From contig JAXLTY010000001.1 in NCBI GenBank assembly GCA_046329815.1, positions 186,001 to 250,000 on the forward strand: DNA of 64,000 bases, given 5' to 3'. This document shows, one piece after another, positions 44,263 to 52,057 of this stretch. Origin of the DNA: JADJSS01 sp046329815 (GTDB taxonomy: Bacteria; Bacteroidota; Bacteroidia; Chitinophagales; JADIYW01). The position numbers were made by a program, and so were the translations under genes. Below the pieces are notes generated by a model, which worked only from the letters and a program-made list of their open reading frames with translations, had not been told where the DNA came from and did not search any database. Position 1 is the stretch's first letter; the number at the start of each line of letters is the position of its first letter.

Positions 44263-44283
44263 TACAAAGATAAAATTAAAAGT

Positions 44284-44317
44284 AACTTTGGAAAAGTTTT
44301 AAAACTTTTCCAAAGTT
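44284..44317. repeat. 34-bp perfect palindrome between metY and metX
   Basis: Each half reads AACTTTGGAAAAGTTTT with its exact reverse complement, giving a 17-bp perfect stem with no loop. No T-run follows on the minus strand. It may act as an mRNA-stabilising or partial-termination hairpin that sets the metY:metX ratio, or be a dispersed palindromic element. Confidence 0.85.
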
Positions 44318-44329
44318 GTTATAGTATTA

Positions 44330-45625
44330 CTATTCCGCATTTAAGGCCTGGTCGAAATCTGCTTTAATATCATCGATATGTTCTATGCCGACTGATACAC
44401 GTACGGAGCTTTTAGACACACCTGATGCTAATTGTTCTTCATCAGACAACTGCTCGTGCGTTGTGGATGTCGAGTGTATTGCTAATGTTTTGGCATCACC
44501 TACGTTCGCGAGATGCGACGTCAATTTTAACGAGTTGATGAATTTCTTCGCGGCATCGTAACCGCCTTTCACATCAAACGTAAAGACAGAGCCAAAGCCA
44601 TTTGTCAAATATTTTTTAGCCAGTTCATGATACGGTGAATCCGGTAAACCTGTGTAGGTTACCTTTTCAATTTTCGGATGTTGCTGTAACCATTGTGCTA
44701 AAGCAATTGCATTCTGATTATGCCTTTCCACTCTTAATGATAAGGTTTCAAGCCCTTGCAAGAACAAGAAGGAATTGAATGGTGCTACTGCCGCACCAAA
44801 ATCGCGCAAGCCTTCTACACGCGCACGTATGATGAATGCTATGTTTCCGAATGGTCCAGGCGTTCCAAACACATCCCAGAATTTTAATCCATGATAACCT
44901 TCTGATGGTTCTGTAAATTGCGGATACTTGCCATTGCCCCAATTGAAATTTCCACCATCGACAATTACACCGCCTATGCTCGTGCCGTGACCGCCAATCC
45001 ATTTAGTTGCAGATGCTACAACGATGTGCGCGCCATGTTTTAATGGCTGAAATAAATAACCGCCAGCACCGAATGTATTGTCCACTACTATCGGCAGCTC
45101 ATATTTATCGGAAAGTGCTTTAAATGCTGCCCAATCAGGCACATTGCCGCGTGGATTGCCGATAGATTCTAAATAAATTGCTTTTGTTTTATCATCAATT
45201 AATTTTTCGAAAGATGCAGGATTATCTCCATCTGCAAAGCGCACTTCAATACCTAAACGCTTAAAAGCTACTTTAAACTGATTGAAAGTTCCGCCATATA
45301 AAAATGAAGTAGAAACAAAATTATCACCTGCTTCCAAAATATTATTCAATGCCAAGAACTGCGCGGATTGTCCTGAGCCGGTTGCCAATGCAGCAACACC
45401 ACCTTCCAATGCTGCGATACGTTTTTCAAACACATCTGTCGTTGGATTCATGATACGTGTGTAGATGTTTCCGAATTCGCGCAAGCCGAATAAATTGGCA
45501 GCATGTTCCGTATCTTTAAACTGGTAAGATGTTGTTTGATAAATAGGCACTGCACGCGCGCCTGTTGTTGGGTCTGGTTCTTGTCCTGCATGCAATTGCA
45601 GTGTTTCAAATTTGTAGTTACTCAT
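44330..45625 (-). CDS. metY: O-acetylhomoserine sulfhydrylase
   Basis: A 431-residue Cys/Met-metabolism PLP enzyme. It makes homocysteine from O-acetylhomoserine and sulfide, and some members also make cysteine from O-acetylserine. K208 in VVASATKWIGGHGTSIGGVI is the Schiff-base lysine. YTRIMNPTTDVFEKRIAALEGG, ATGSGQSAQF and SVGIEHIDDIKADFDQAL match the family. It heads the metYX operon. A 13-codon Cys-rich leader and an attenuator lie between the promoter and its ATG. Confidence 0.96.
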   Translation of the reverse strand: MSNYKFETLQLHAGQEPDPTTGARAVPIYQTTSYQFKDTEHAANLFGLREFGNIYTRIMNPTTDVFEKRIAALEGGVAALATGSGQSAQFLALNNILEAGDNFVSTSFLYGGTFNQFKVAFKRLGIEVRFADGDNPASFEKLIDDKTKAIYLESIGNPRGNVPDWAAFKALSDKYELPIVVDNTFGAGGYLFQPLKHGAHIVVASATKWIGGHGTSIGGVIVDGGNFNWGNGKYPQFTEPSEGYHGLKFWDVFGTPGPFGNIAFIIRARVEGLRDFGAAVAPFNSFLFLQGLETLSLRVERHNQNAIALAQWLQQHPKIEKVTYTGLPDSPYHELAKKYLTNGFGSVFTFDVKGGYDAAKKFINSLKLTSHLANVGDAKTLAIHSTSTTHEQLSDEEQLASGVSKSSVRVSVGIEHIDDIKADFDQALNAE

Positions 45626-45658
45626 GTTTTATTCTTTTAAAAGTTTACGATTGATTAT

Positions 45659-45734
45659 AAAAAAACCTTCCGGAAATGGAAGGTGTAATTGATGTATAAT
45701 AAATTAGTACAATTGATTAATTAAAAACCTTCCG
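45659..45734 (-). promoter_or_regulatory. Transcription attenuator of the metYX operon
   Basis: On the minus strand, in order: GGAAGG (45733-45728, overlapping the leader-peptide end), CCTTCC (45683-45678), GGAAGG (45671-45666), then seven T (45665-45659). The last two pair to form an intrinsic terminator 34 bp before metY. The first can instead pair with the middle one, extended by U of GGAAGGU with ACCUUCC and AAAU with AUUU across a bulged C, giving an antiterminator. Stalling at the Cys codons would leave the first arm free and allow read-through. The mechanism is inferred; the pairing is visible. Confidence 0.82.
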
Positions 45735-45762
45735 ATTTGTTTTGACAACAACAGCAGCACAT
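45721..45762 (-). CDS. Cysteine-rich leader peptide of metYX
   Basis: A 13-codon ORF reads Met, five consecutive Cys (TGC TGC TGT TGT TGT), then QNKSEGF and TAA. It lies 95 bp before the metY ATG and overlaps the first arm of the attenuator. Five Cys codons in a row after a start codon are highly unlikely by chance given how rare Cys is. The expected role is sensing of charged tRNA-Cys by ribosome stalling. Too short for routine gene callers. Confidence 0.85.
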   Translation of the reverse strand: MCCCCCQNKSEGF

Positions 45763-45817
45763 AATTATTTGGAAAGATTTTATCATGTGACGAAGCTAAA
45801 ACTATTTTTTTAATAAA

Positions 45818-45849
45818 CAAAATTTAGTTCTCTTTGTTCTTGATGCCAA
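45818..45849 (-). promoter_or_regulatory. Candidate metYX promoter
   Basis: On the minus strand TTG (45849-45847) is followed after 21 bp by AAATTTTG (45825-45818), one mismatch from TAnnTTTG. It would give a ~50-nt leader before the Cys peptide. Confidence 0.35.
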
Positions 45850-46002
45850 AAAGTAAGCTATTTATTTCTCTCTTTATTTTTATGAAAAAAAGTAAGCAAA
45901 AAAGCTAGCTATTCTGATGCTTGGCGGTTTTTGATTGGGTTGGTGTTACTTATTTTATTGTGTCATTTATATCGTTTGGTTTGTTTTTTACTTAAAAAGG
46001 CG

Positions 46003-46280
46003 ATGTTGTATAATAATGTTGTTTAATCTTTGTAAATCTAAAGGACAGGTAATCTAAATTTTGTTATTCCGTAGAAATAAACTGTTTATAGATATAGTTA
46101 CAACTAAAACCCAGCTCCGTAGGAGCGCATTATACAGGTCGCTCCTACGGAGCTTATCGAGAATTGTCTCTTTTGTCTATAAACAGCTTGTCCTTACAGG
46201 ACAGGCAATTGCTTCCAAAATATTTATAATGTAAAACAAAATCAATCATTTATATTTATAACAACATTATTCTACAACAT
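46003..46280. repeat. ~280-bp nested inverted repeat (MITE-like)
   Basis: Outer arms ATGTTGTATAATAATGTTGT (from 46003) and ACAACATTATTCTACAACAT (to 46280) are near-exact inverted copies. A middle pair CTGTTTATAG / CTATAAACAG lies at 46082-46091 and 46177-46186. An inner perfect pair AGCTCCGTAGGAGCG / CGCTCCTACGGAGCT lies at 46113-46127 and 46140-46154. No ORF is inside. It looks like a non-autonomous mobile or REP-type element. The rest of 45850-46002 shows nothing notable. Confidence 0.78.
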
Positions 46281-46339
46281 TACCATTAAAATTAATATTG
46301 CACTAACATGCTTCGTTGGTGAATGCATTAACATTAAGC

Positions 46340-46972
46340 ATGCAAGATATATTAAAAGAATACTGGAATTCGGTTTTGAGCAATTATACTGATGATGTAC
46401 TTTATTCCGATGAGTTGTTCAGCCAGCTCATCAATCATTATTCTGAAAGCAACAGGTATTACCACAATACTACTCATATTCAAAAGATGCTGGATCTTTC
46501 TTTTGAATATGCTGCTAAACTGAAAGATGTAGAAACGGTACAACTGGCTATTTTTTATCACGATATTATTTACAATTCACTGAGTAAAACCAATGAAACG
46601 GACAGCGCCGCACTGGCTGTTAAACAATTATCTAATACTAATTTTCCTGTTGAAAAGATCAAGATGGTTGAACAGTTTATCATCAGTACGCAAAAACATT
46701 TGCCACTCATTGATAATGCTGATTTGCTTTATTTTTTAGATTTTGATCTAGCGATTCTTGGAACAGAACAAGCTGCTTATACAGATTATGCGGAAAAGAT
46801 ACGTAAAGAATATAAATGGGTTCCTTCGTTCTTGTATAAAAAGAATCGCGCAAAAGTATTGCAGCATTTCTTAGAAAGAGAGCATATTTATTATTCTGAA
46901 ATTTTCAGAAATCTATATGAAGTGAATGCAAGAGAAAATATTAAGTTTGAGATAGATGAAGTTTTGAAATAA
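46340..46972 (+). CDS. HD-superfamily metal-dependent phosphohydrolase (COG4339-like)
   Basis: 210 residues from MQDILKEYWNSVLSNY; a TTG at 46316 could add eight. Metal-site motifs: SNRYYHNTTHIQKML (first His), VQLAIFYHDIIYN (the HD pair), a later DFDLAILG, and YAEKIRKEYKWVP. The substrate is unknown, possibly a nucleotide or other phosphoester. It lies between the nested inverted repeat and the convergent M20 dipeptidase gene, 29 bp away. Confidence 0.85.
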   Translation: MQDILKEYWNSVLSNYTDDVLYSDELFSQLINHYSESNRYYHNTTHIQKMLDLSFEYAAKLKDVETVQLAIFYHDIIYNSLSKTNETDSAALAVKQLSNTNFPVEKIKMVEQFIISTQKHLPLIDNADLLYFLDFDLAILGTEQAAYTDYAEKIRKEYKWVPSFLYKKNRAKVLQHFLEREHIYYSEIFRNLYEVNARENIKFEIDEVLK

Positions 46973-47001
46973 TAAGTTTGTTTCTCTCTTATTTTGAAAA
47001 T

Positions 47002-48390
47002 CTACTTCTTCAACTCAGCATAATGCTTATAAAAGTATGGTATCGTTTCAATGCCTTTGAAGTAGTTGAATAAACCGTAGTGTTCGTTTGGTGAATGAAT
47101 CGCATCACTGTCTAAACCAAAACCCATCAGCACCGATTTCAAACCTAAGATTTCTTCGAACAATGCAACAATCGGAATGCTGGCACCGTTTCGCATGGCC
47201 AGTGGTTTTTTGCCGAATGTTTCTGTCATGGCTAATTCTGCAGCTTTGTATTCTATCGAATCGATAGGTGTTACATACGGTTCGCCGCCATGGTGCTCGG
47301 TTACTTTTACGGTTACTGTATTCGGTGCAATCTTTTCAAAATGTGCCGCAAAGATGTCCGCTATTTTTTTGGATGATTGATTCGGCACCAAACGCATAGA
47401 AATTTTCGCATTTGCTTTTGACGGCAACACTGTTTTCGCGCCTTCACCGATGTAGCCGCCCCAAATTCCATTTACATCTAATGTTGGTCGTATGCTTAGT
47501 TGCTCTAACATTGTATAACCTTTTTCACCGAATGTTTTAGGTAAACCAATACTTTTTTCAAAGTCTTCTTCTGTAATCGGAACGGCATTAATTTGTTTCT
47601 TTTCTTCGTCACTTAATTCAATTACATCGTCATAAAAATGTTCAACAGTAATGTGTCCGTTATCATCTTTTAAGCTGCCAATTAATTTACATAATACATT
47701 CAACGGATTGTCCACGCCGCCACCGTATATACCTGAATGTAAGTCACGATTCGGTCCAACTACCTCTACTTCCATGTAACACAAGCCACGCAAGCCATTG
47801 GTAATGCAAGGTGTTTCATTATTAATAATTCCTGTATCAGAAATTAATATTACATCTGCTTTCAATTTGTCCTTATGTTCTTTCAAAAAATCAGCTAAAT
47901 GCGCAGAACCGACTTCTTCTTCACCTTCAATAATGACTTTGATGTTACAAGGCAAATCGTTATTCGCTAACATCATTTCCAATGCTTTTGCGTGCATATA
48001 TACTTGTCCTTTATCATCGCATGCACCACGCGCGTAGATGGCACCTTGCGGATGTGCTTCGGTTGTCTTTACGACCGGCTCAAACGGCGGTGATGTCCAT
48101 AATTCATACGGATCGGCAGGTTGCACATCGTAATGACCATACACTAAAACCGTTGGTTTTGAAGTGTCTGTGATTTTATCTGCATAAACAACAGGATAAC
48201 CTGTTGTTGGCAGCAACTGCACGTTTTCCATGCCTGCTTTTTCAAACTGACCTTTTAAATATTCTGCCGCGCGAAATACATCATCTTTAAATTTCGGATC
48301 TGCGGAAACCGACGGAATCTTTAACCAGTCGATCAATTCCTGTATAAATCTGTCTTTGTTTGCTTCGATAGTTGATTTGATGTATTCCAT
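47002..48390 (-). CDS. M20 family metallodipeptidase (CNDP-like)
   Basis: 462 residues from MEYIKSTIEANKDRFIQELI; upstream Met at 48435 precedes non-family residues. Two-zinc exopeptidase motifs: VLVYGHYDVQPADPYELW (His, Asp), ARGACDDKGQVYMHAKAL (bridging Asp), IEGEEEVGSAHL (catalytic Glu pair), LISDTGI and the final SPNEHYG His. The lid domain spans roughly residues 210-350 with the HSGIYGG motif. It cleaves dipeptides or related amides in the cytosol. Stand-alone gene. Confidence 0.93.
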   Translation of the reverse strand: MEYIKSTIEANKDRFIQELIDWLKIPSVSADPKFKDDVFRAAEYLKGQFEKAGMENVQLLPTTGYPVVYADKITDTSKPTVLVYGHYDVQPADPYELWTSPPFEPVVKTTEAHPQGAIYARGACDDKGQVYMHAKALEMMLANNDLPCNIKVIIEGEEEVGSAHLADFLKEHKDKLKADVILISDTGIINNETPCITNGLRGLCYMEVEVVGPNRDLHSGIYGGGVDNPLNVLCKLIGSLKDDNGHITVEHFYDDVIELSDEEKKQINAVPITEEDFEKSIGLPKTFGEKGYTMLEQLSIRPTLDVNGIWGGYIGEGAKTVLPSKANAKISMRLVPNQSSKKIADIFAAHFEKIAPNTVTVKVTEHHGGEPYVTPIDSIEYKAAELAMTETFGKKPLAMRNGASIPIVALFEEILGLKSVLMGFGLDSDAIHSPNEHYGLFNYFKGIETIPYFYKHYAELKK

Positions 48391-48571
48391 TTCCTGATTA
48401 TTAAATAGTTGCAATAAATTATTGAATGTCTGCAAAGGTACAATTTCGGCTTCATTCGCTAAAATGAATTACGAAACAATTTAAAATATTTCATGTTCAT
48501 GCTATTTTCAATTATAGTTGTTAAAAAACATTATTAAACTATAAAGTGTAGTAATAACCAAAAAATGGTAT

Positions 48572-48579
48572 TAATTTTG
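48572..48579 (+). promoter_or_regulatory. Candidate promoter -7 box
   Basis: TAATTTTG, a full match to TAnnTTTG, lies 15 bp before the ATG at 48595. The -33 element is not clear. Confidence 0.35.
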
Positions 48580-48594
48580 AGTAGAATTATCTGA

Positions 48595-49218
48595 ATGAAG
48601 CGATTTATAGCTATTTTATTGTTGAACAGTGCATTTCTTTTAGCAAATGCGCAAAGTGTTGTACAGTTTTCCGGTTTTGTGCGCGATGCAGAATCCAATT
48701 CACCTGTACCGTTTTGCGCCGTTTATGTTGATGGTCAGAACAGAGGTGCTATTACCAGTTTAGAAGGTTTTTTTACGTTTCCGGCTGCTAAAAGCGATAC
48801 TATATTAATCAAAGCATTAGGTTATAAAACATTTACAGTTGTTATTCCGACTGATTTGGAGTTAGCGAGTTTTACAAAGGAAGTTACATTGGAACGTGAT
48901 GTGATACAATTGCCACCAGTAGATATACGACCATTGCCAACGGAGAATCAATTGCGACAAGCAATGATCAATTTAGATGTACCAAACAACATGCAAGATT
49001 TAGCACAAAAAACTATTGAACAGTCTATTTTAACGGATGAAATTTCTAAGAACACAAATTTCAGCGGAAAAGAGAATTTCAATCAATACGTTCAAAACCA
49101 GGTTGGTTACTATTACAACAGATATGGTGGTCAGCATTCAGGTATATCTTTGACAAATCCGTTTGCATGGGCTAATTTCATTAAAGATATTAAAGCTAAA
49201 AAGAAGAAGAAAAAGTAA
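48595..49218 (+). CDS. Secreted CarboxypepD_reg-like domain protein
   Basis: 207 residues: signal peptide MKRFIAILLLNSAFLLANAQ, then a TonB-receptor plug-type regulatory Ig domain (VQFSGFVRDAESNSPVPFCA ... GAITSLEGFFTFPAAKSDTI ... ALGYKTFTVVIP) and a ~100-residue tail ending in KKKKKK. Similar short proteins occur throughout Bacteroidota envelopes. Function unknown. The following gap (49219-49296) shows short imperfect direct repeats only. Confidence 0.8.
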   Translation: MKRFIAILLLNSAFLLANAQSVVQFSGFVRDAESNSPVPFCAVYVDGQNRGAITSLEGFFTFPAAKSDTILIKALGYKTFTVVIPTDLELASFTKEVTLERDVIQLPPVDIRPLPTENQLRQAMINLDVPNNMQDLAQKTIEQSILTDEISKNTNFSGKENFNQYVQNQVGYYYNRYGGQHSGISLTNPFAWANFIKDIKAKKKKKK

Positions 49219-49296
49219 TAAACGATGTACAATGAACGATACATCATTTTTCACTATAAATTTTTCATCGTTAATTGTTAACCGAGAAATCGTTCA

Positions 49297-49857
49297 TTAT
49301 TTTTTAAATGCTTTTACGCGATAGTCAGTATCTACTTCACCGCGCATAATTTTAGACAGCTTTCCTTGTAGTAATTTTTTGGTAAGCGGTTTCAGTTTAT
49401 CTATAAACAGAATTCCTTCTATGTGATCGTATTCATGCTGAATGACACGCGCATTAATGCTGTCGTATTCTTCTGTAAATTCATTGAAATTCTCATCGAA
49501 ATAATGAATCTTAATAGTTTCATTTCTAAAAACATCTTCGCGAATTCCGGGAATTGATAAACAACCTTCTTCGTATTTCCATTCATCACCGGTTTCCGAT
49601 AAAATAGTTGGATTGATAAACACTTTTTTAATTCCGGTAAATTCTCTTTTCTTTTTGTCTTTTAACTGAACCGTATCGACTATAAACATACGAATCGACA
49701 AACCGACTTGCGGCGCAGCCAAACCAACACCGGAAGCACCATACATCGTTTGCCACATATTTTTGATAATATCCTGCAAATTCGGATATTCAGCAGTGAT
49801 GCTTTCTGCGCGTTTTTTTAAAACCGGATCGCCGTATAGTGTAACAGGAAGAATCAT
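49297..49857 (-). CDS. def: Peptide deformylase
   Basis: 186 residues, standard length. An Fe2+ enzyme removing N-formyl groups from nascent proteins. All three motifs are present: GASGVGLAAPQVGLS, EEGCLSIPGI (Cys ligand) and IQHEYDHIEGILF (HExxH variant with two His ligands). It follows ruvX by 103 bp, and the gap contains short direct repeats (GTTATAAGTTATT). Confidence 0.97.
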   Translation of the reverse strand: MILPVTLYGDPVLKKRAESITAEYPNLQDIIKNMWQTMYGASGVGLAAPQVGLSIRMFIVDTVQLKDKKKREFTGIKKVFINPTILSETGDEWKYEEGCLSIPGIREDVFRNETIKIHYFDENFNEFTEEYDSINARVIQHEYDHIEGILFIDKLKPLTKKLLQGKLSKIMRGEVDTDYRVKAFKK

Positions 49858-49960
49858 GTGTTATTGAGTTATAAGTTATTCGTTATAAGTTATTTGTTTG
49901 GCAAAGGTAATAAAATATACAAAGGTAAAAAACTTATAACCTATATCTAATTACTTATAA

Positions 49961-50371
49961 CTACAAAGTTTCTAAAAAACTCTGTAAAATAATCGTAGCA
50001 GAAATTTCATCGACCAGCGCTTTATTTTGGCGGTCTTTCTTTTTCAAACCACTGTCGATCATGGTTTGAAATGCCATTTTTGATGTAAAACGTTCATCCA
50101 TTTCAACCATATTGATGTCAGGAAATTTATTTTGGATACGGTTTTTAAAATTTTGTATTTGCGGAACAATTTCCGCTAATTCATTATTCAGATTTTTCGG
50201 AATTCCAATAACTATCGTATCGATTTTTTCTTTTGGAATGAGGTTTTCGATATACTCAAATGCATTTTTGGTTTCCTGCGTGGACAAGCCAAACGCAAAA
50301 ATTTTGCTTTCATCGCTGATAGCAAAACCGGTTCGTTTTTTTCCGTAATCGATGGCGAGAATTTTGGGCAA
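49961..50371 (-). CDS. ruvX: Holliday junction resolvase-like protein RuvX (YqgF)
   Basis: 136 residues, RNase-H-like fold. ILAIDYGKKRTGFAIS gives the first acidic residue, IVIGIPKNLNNE the middle strand, and VEMDERFTSKMA and VDEISATIILQSFL the later acidic positions. Orthologues act in rRNA processing or junction resolution. It lies between a UbiA prenyltransferase and peptide deformylase on the same strand. Confidence 0.94.
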   Translation of the reverse strand: MPKILAIDYGKKRTGFAISDESKIFAFGLSTQETKNAFEYIENLIPKEKIDTIVIGIPKNLNNELAEIVPQIQNFKNRIQNKFPDINMVEMDERFTSKMAFQTMIDSGLKKKDRQNKALVDEISATIILQSFLETL

Positions 50372-50450
50372 AAGTTATTTGTTATTAGTTATTAGTTGTA
50401 TCGTTAATTTATTTTATTTCTGTGAAAATCTGTGAAATCTGTGAGAAAAA

Positions 50451-51425
50451 TTAAAAGAAACAAATTATATCAGTAATTACGCACATAGCAAATAATACGC
50501 TTGCAATGCCGTTTGTGGTAAAAAATGCCAAATCAATTTTTTGCAAACCAAAGCGAATCACTAATGAATGCTGGAAGATCAGCAAACCACAAAACACGGA
50601 AAATCCTAAAAGATATAACAAATGAAAGTGACCATAATAACCTGCATAACCAATACATGCTGCACTGCAAATATGCAGAAAACGCGCTATACGTTTTGCA
50701 TTGGTTTGTCCGAAATACGATGGTATGGAATACAAATTATTTTCTTTATCAAATTGTTCGTCCTGTAATGCGTAAATAATATCAAACCCGGAAACCCAAA
50801 ACAAAACACCAAATGAAAACAGTAATGGCAATACATCAAACCTACCTGTAACTGCAATGTAGGCGCCGATTGGAGCCAAACCTAAACCGATTCCTAAAAT
50901 CAAATGACATAAAAACGTAAAGCGTTTGGTTAATGAATAACCTAACACAACAGCCAATGCAACAGGCGACAAATAAAAGCAAAGTCGATTGATGAAGAAT
51001 GTAGTTATTACGAAAATCACGCAATTTATAATTACAAACAATAAAGCATTTTTTGGTGTAATAATGCCTGCCGGAATTTCACGAATAGCAGTACGCGGAT
51101 TCTTTTCATCAAATTTTCTGTCGATGTAACGATTAAACGCCATCGCTGCGTTGCGTGCAGTTATCATACAGATAAGAACAAGAATGAATTTAAAAAATAA
51201 TGGATGAGAATTTAGAAAAGATAAGTTGATTTTATGAATTATTCCATTGTCAATTTGATAAGCATAGCCAAAATCAGAAGCACCTTCAGGTAATGAAATA
51301 AAATTATTACTTGAATTAATTGTTTGATTTTTTATAAACTTTATTCCTAAAGCAAACCCAATCATCGCGAAAGGCATGGCAAAAATGGTGTGCGAAAATT
51401 TTACTAATGAAAGATAATTCTTCAT
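50451..51425 (-). CDS. UbiA-family polyprenyltransferase (possibly MqnP-type)
   Basis: A 324-residue membrane protein with about eight helices. Both Asp-rich motifs are present: NRYIDRKFDEKNPRTA and DIIYALQDEQFDKEN, the sites for Mg-pyrophosphate and the prenyl donor. REIPAGIITPKNAL is typical of the 4-hydroxybenzoate/futalosine-pathway prenyltransferases, so a menaquinone role is plausible. A ~40-residue insertion (residues ~33-70, NSSNNFISLPEGASDFGYAY) lies in the first loop and is not usual. It starts 9 bp after the DUF1573 stop codon. Confidence 0.85.
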   Translation of the reverse strand: MKNYLSLVKFSHTIFAMPFAMIGFALGIKFIKNQTINSSNNFISLPEGASDFGYAYQIDNGIIHKINLSFLNSHPLFFKFILVLICMITARNAAMAFNRYIDRKFDEKNPRTAIREIPAGIITPKNALLFVIINCVIFVITTFFINRLCFYLSPVALAVVLGYSLTKRFTFLCHLILGIGLGLAPIGAYIAVTGRFDVLPLLFSFGVLFWVSGFDIIYALQDEQFDKENNLYSIPSYFGQTNAKRIARFLHICSAACIGYAGYYGHFHLLYLLGFSVFCGLLIFQHSLVIRFGLQKIDLAFFTTNGIASVLFAMCVITDIICFF

Positions 51426-51434
51426 TTAAATTAT

Positions 51435-51983
51435 TTAGTTCATAAACCTGTCCAACAATCCTTTTTTCTTGTTGGTCGTATTTACTTTAATACTAAACGT
51501 AATTGTAGTGATAGCAGGTATCGTGTTGGCTTCAATCATCACCGATTTAGTATTCGCGCCTGGTTTGTGCGTTGAATCAAAGTTCACTTCAATCTTTCCT
51601 TTTTTGCCTGGCGCCACCGGTTCTTTGTCGAACTTCGGAACCGTGCATCCGCAACTGCCAAATGCTTGTTTTATAGTTAATGGCAATTTTCCGGTATTGG
51701 TAAATTCAATGACTTTCTTCACTTTGTCGCCTTCTGTGCAAGTTCCGAAATCATACACTTCTTTGTCGAATTTTATAGATGTCGCGTTTTTTGCATCTTC
51801 AGCATCATCTTCTTTAAAAACTTTTGCCACTGAATCCGCTTTTTTTATCGTCTTGTCGTTTGCCAAAATAGAATCATGGTTAAATTTTTGAACTTCTACT
51901 TTTGGTTCTTCTTTGTGTTTGCATTGAAAAAAGAACAATGTTCCAAAACAGATAAAAATAAATATATAGGCGATTTTCTTCAT
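51435..51983 (-). CDS. DUF1573 domain lipoprotein
   Basis: 182 residues. A lipoprotein-type signal (IFICFGTLFFFQCKHKEEP, Cys21) precedes one DUF1573 Ig-like domain: KVYDFGTCTEGDKVKKVIEF-like strand, FTNTGKLPLTIKQAFGSCGC and VAPGKKGKIEVNF. The SCGCT motif is characteristic of the family. It is probably the first gene of a short operon with the prenyltransferase. Function unknown. Confidence 0.9.
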   Translation of the reverse strand: MKKIAYIFIFICFGTLFFFQCKHKEEPKVEVQKFNHDSILANDKTIKKADSVAKVFKEDDAEDAKNATSIKFDKEVYDFGTCTEGDKVKKVIEFTNTGKLPLTIKQAFGSCGCTVPKFDKEPVAPGKKGKIEVNFDSTHKPGANTKSVMIEANTIPAITTITFSIKVNTTNKKKGLLDRFMN

Positions 51984-52057
51984 GTTGATGATAATTTATT
52001 AGGCAGATTTCTCGCTTTGCTCGAAATGACGCAACGCGAGGCAAAGATATAAAAATG

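Noticed and set aside
45659..45850. SAM riboswitch upstream of metY
   Set aside because: I saw no SAM-I or SAM-II core elements; the five Cys codons and the competing arms explain the leader better.
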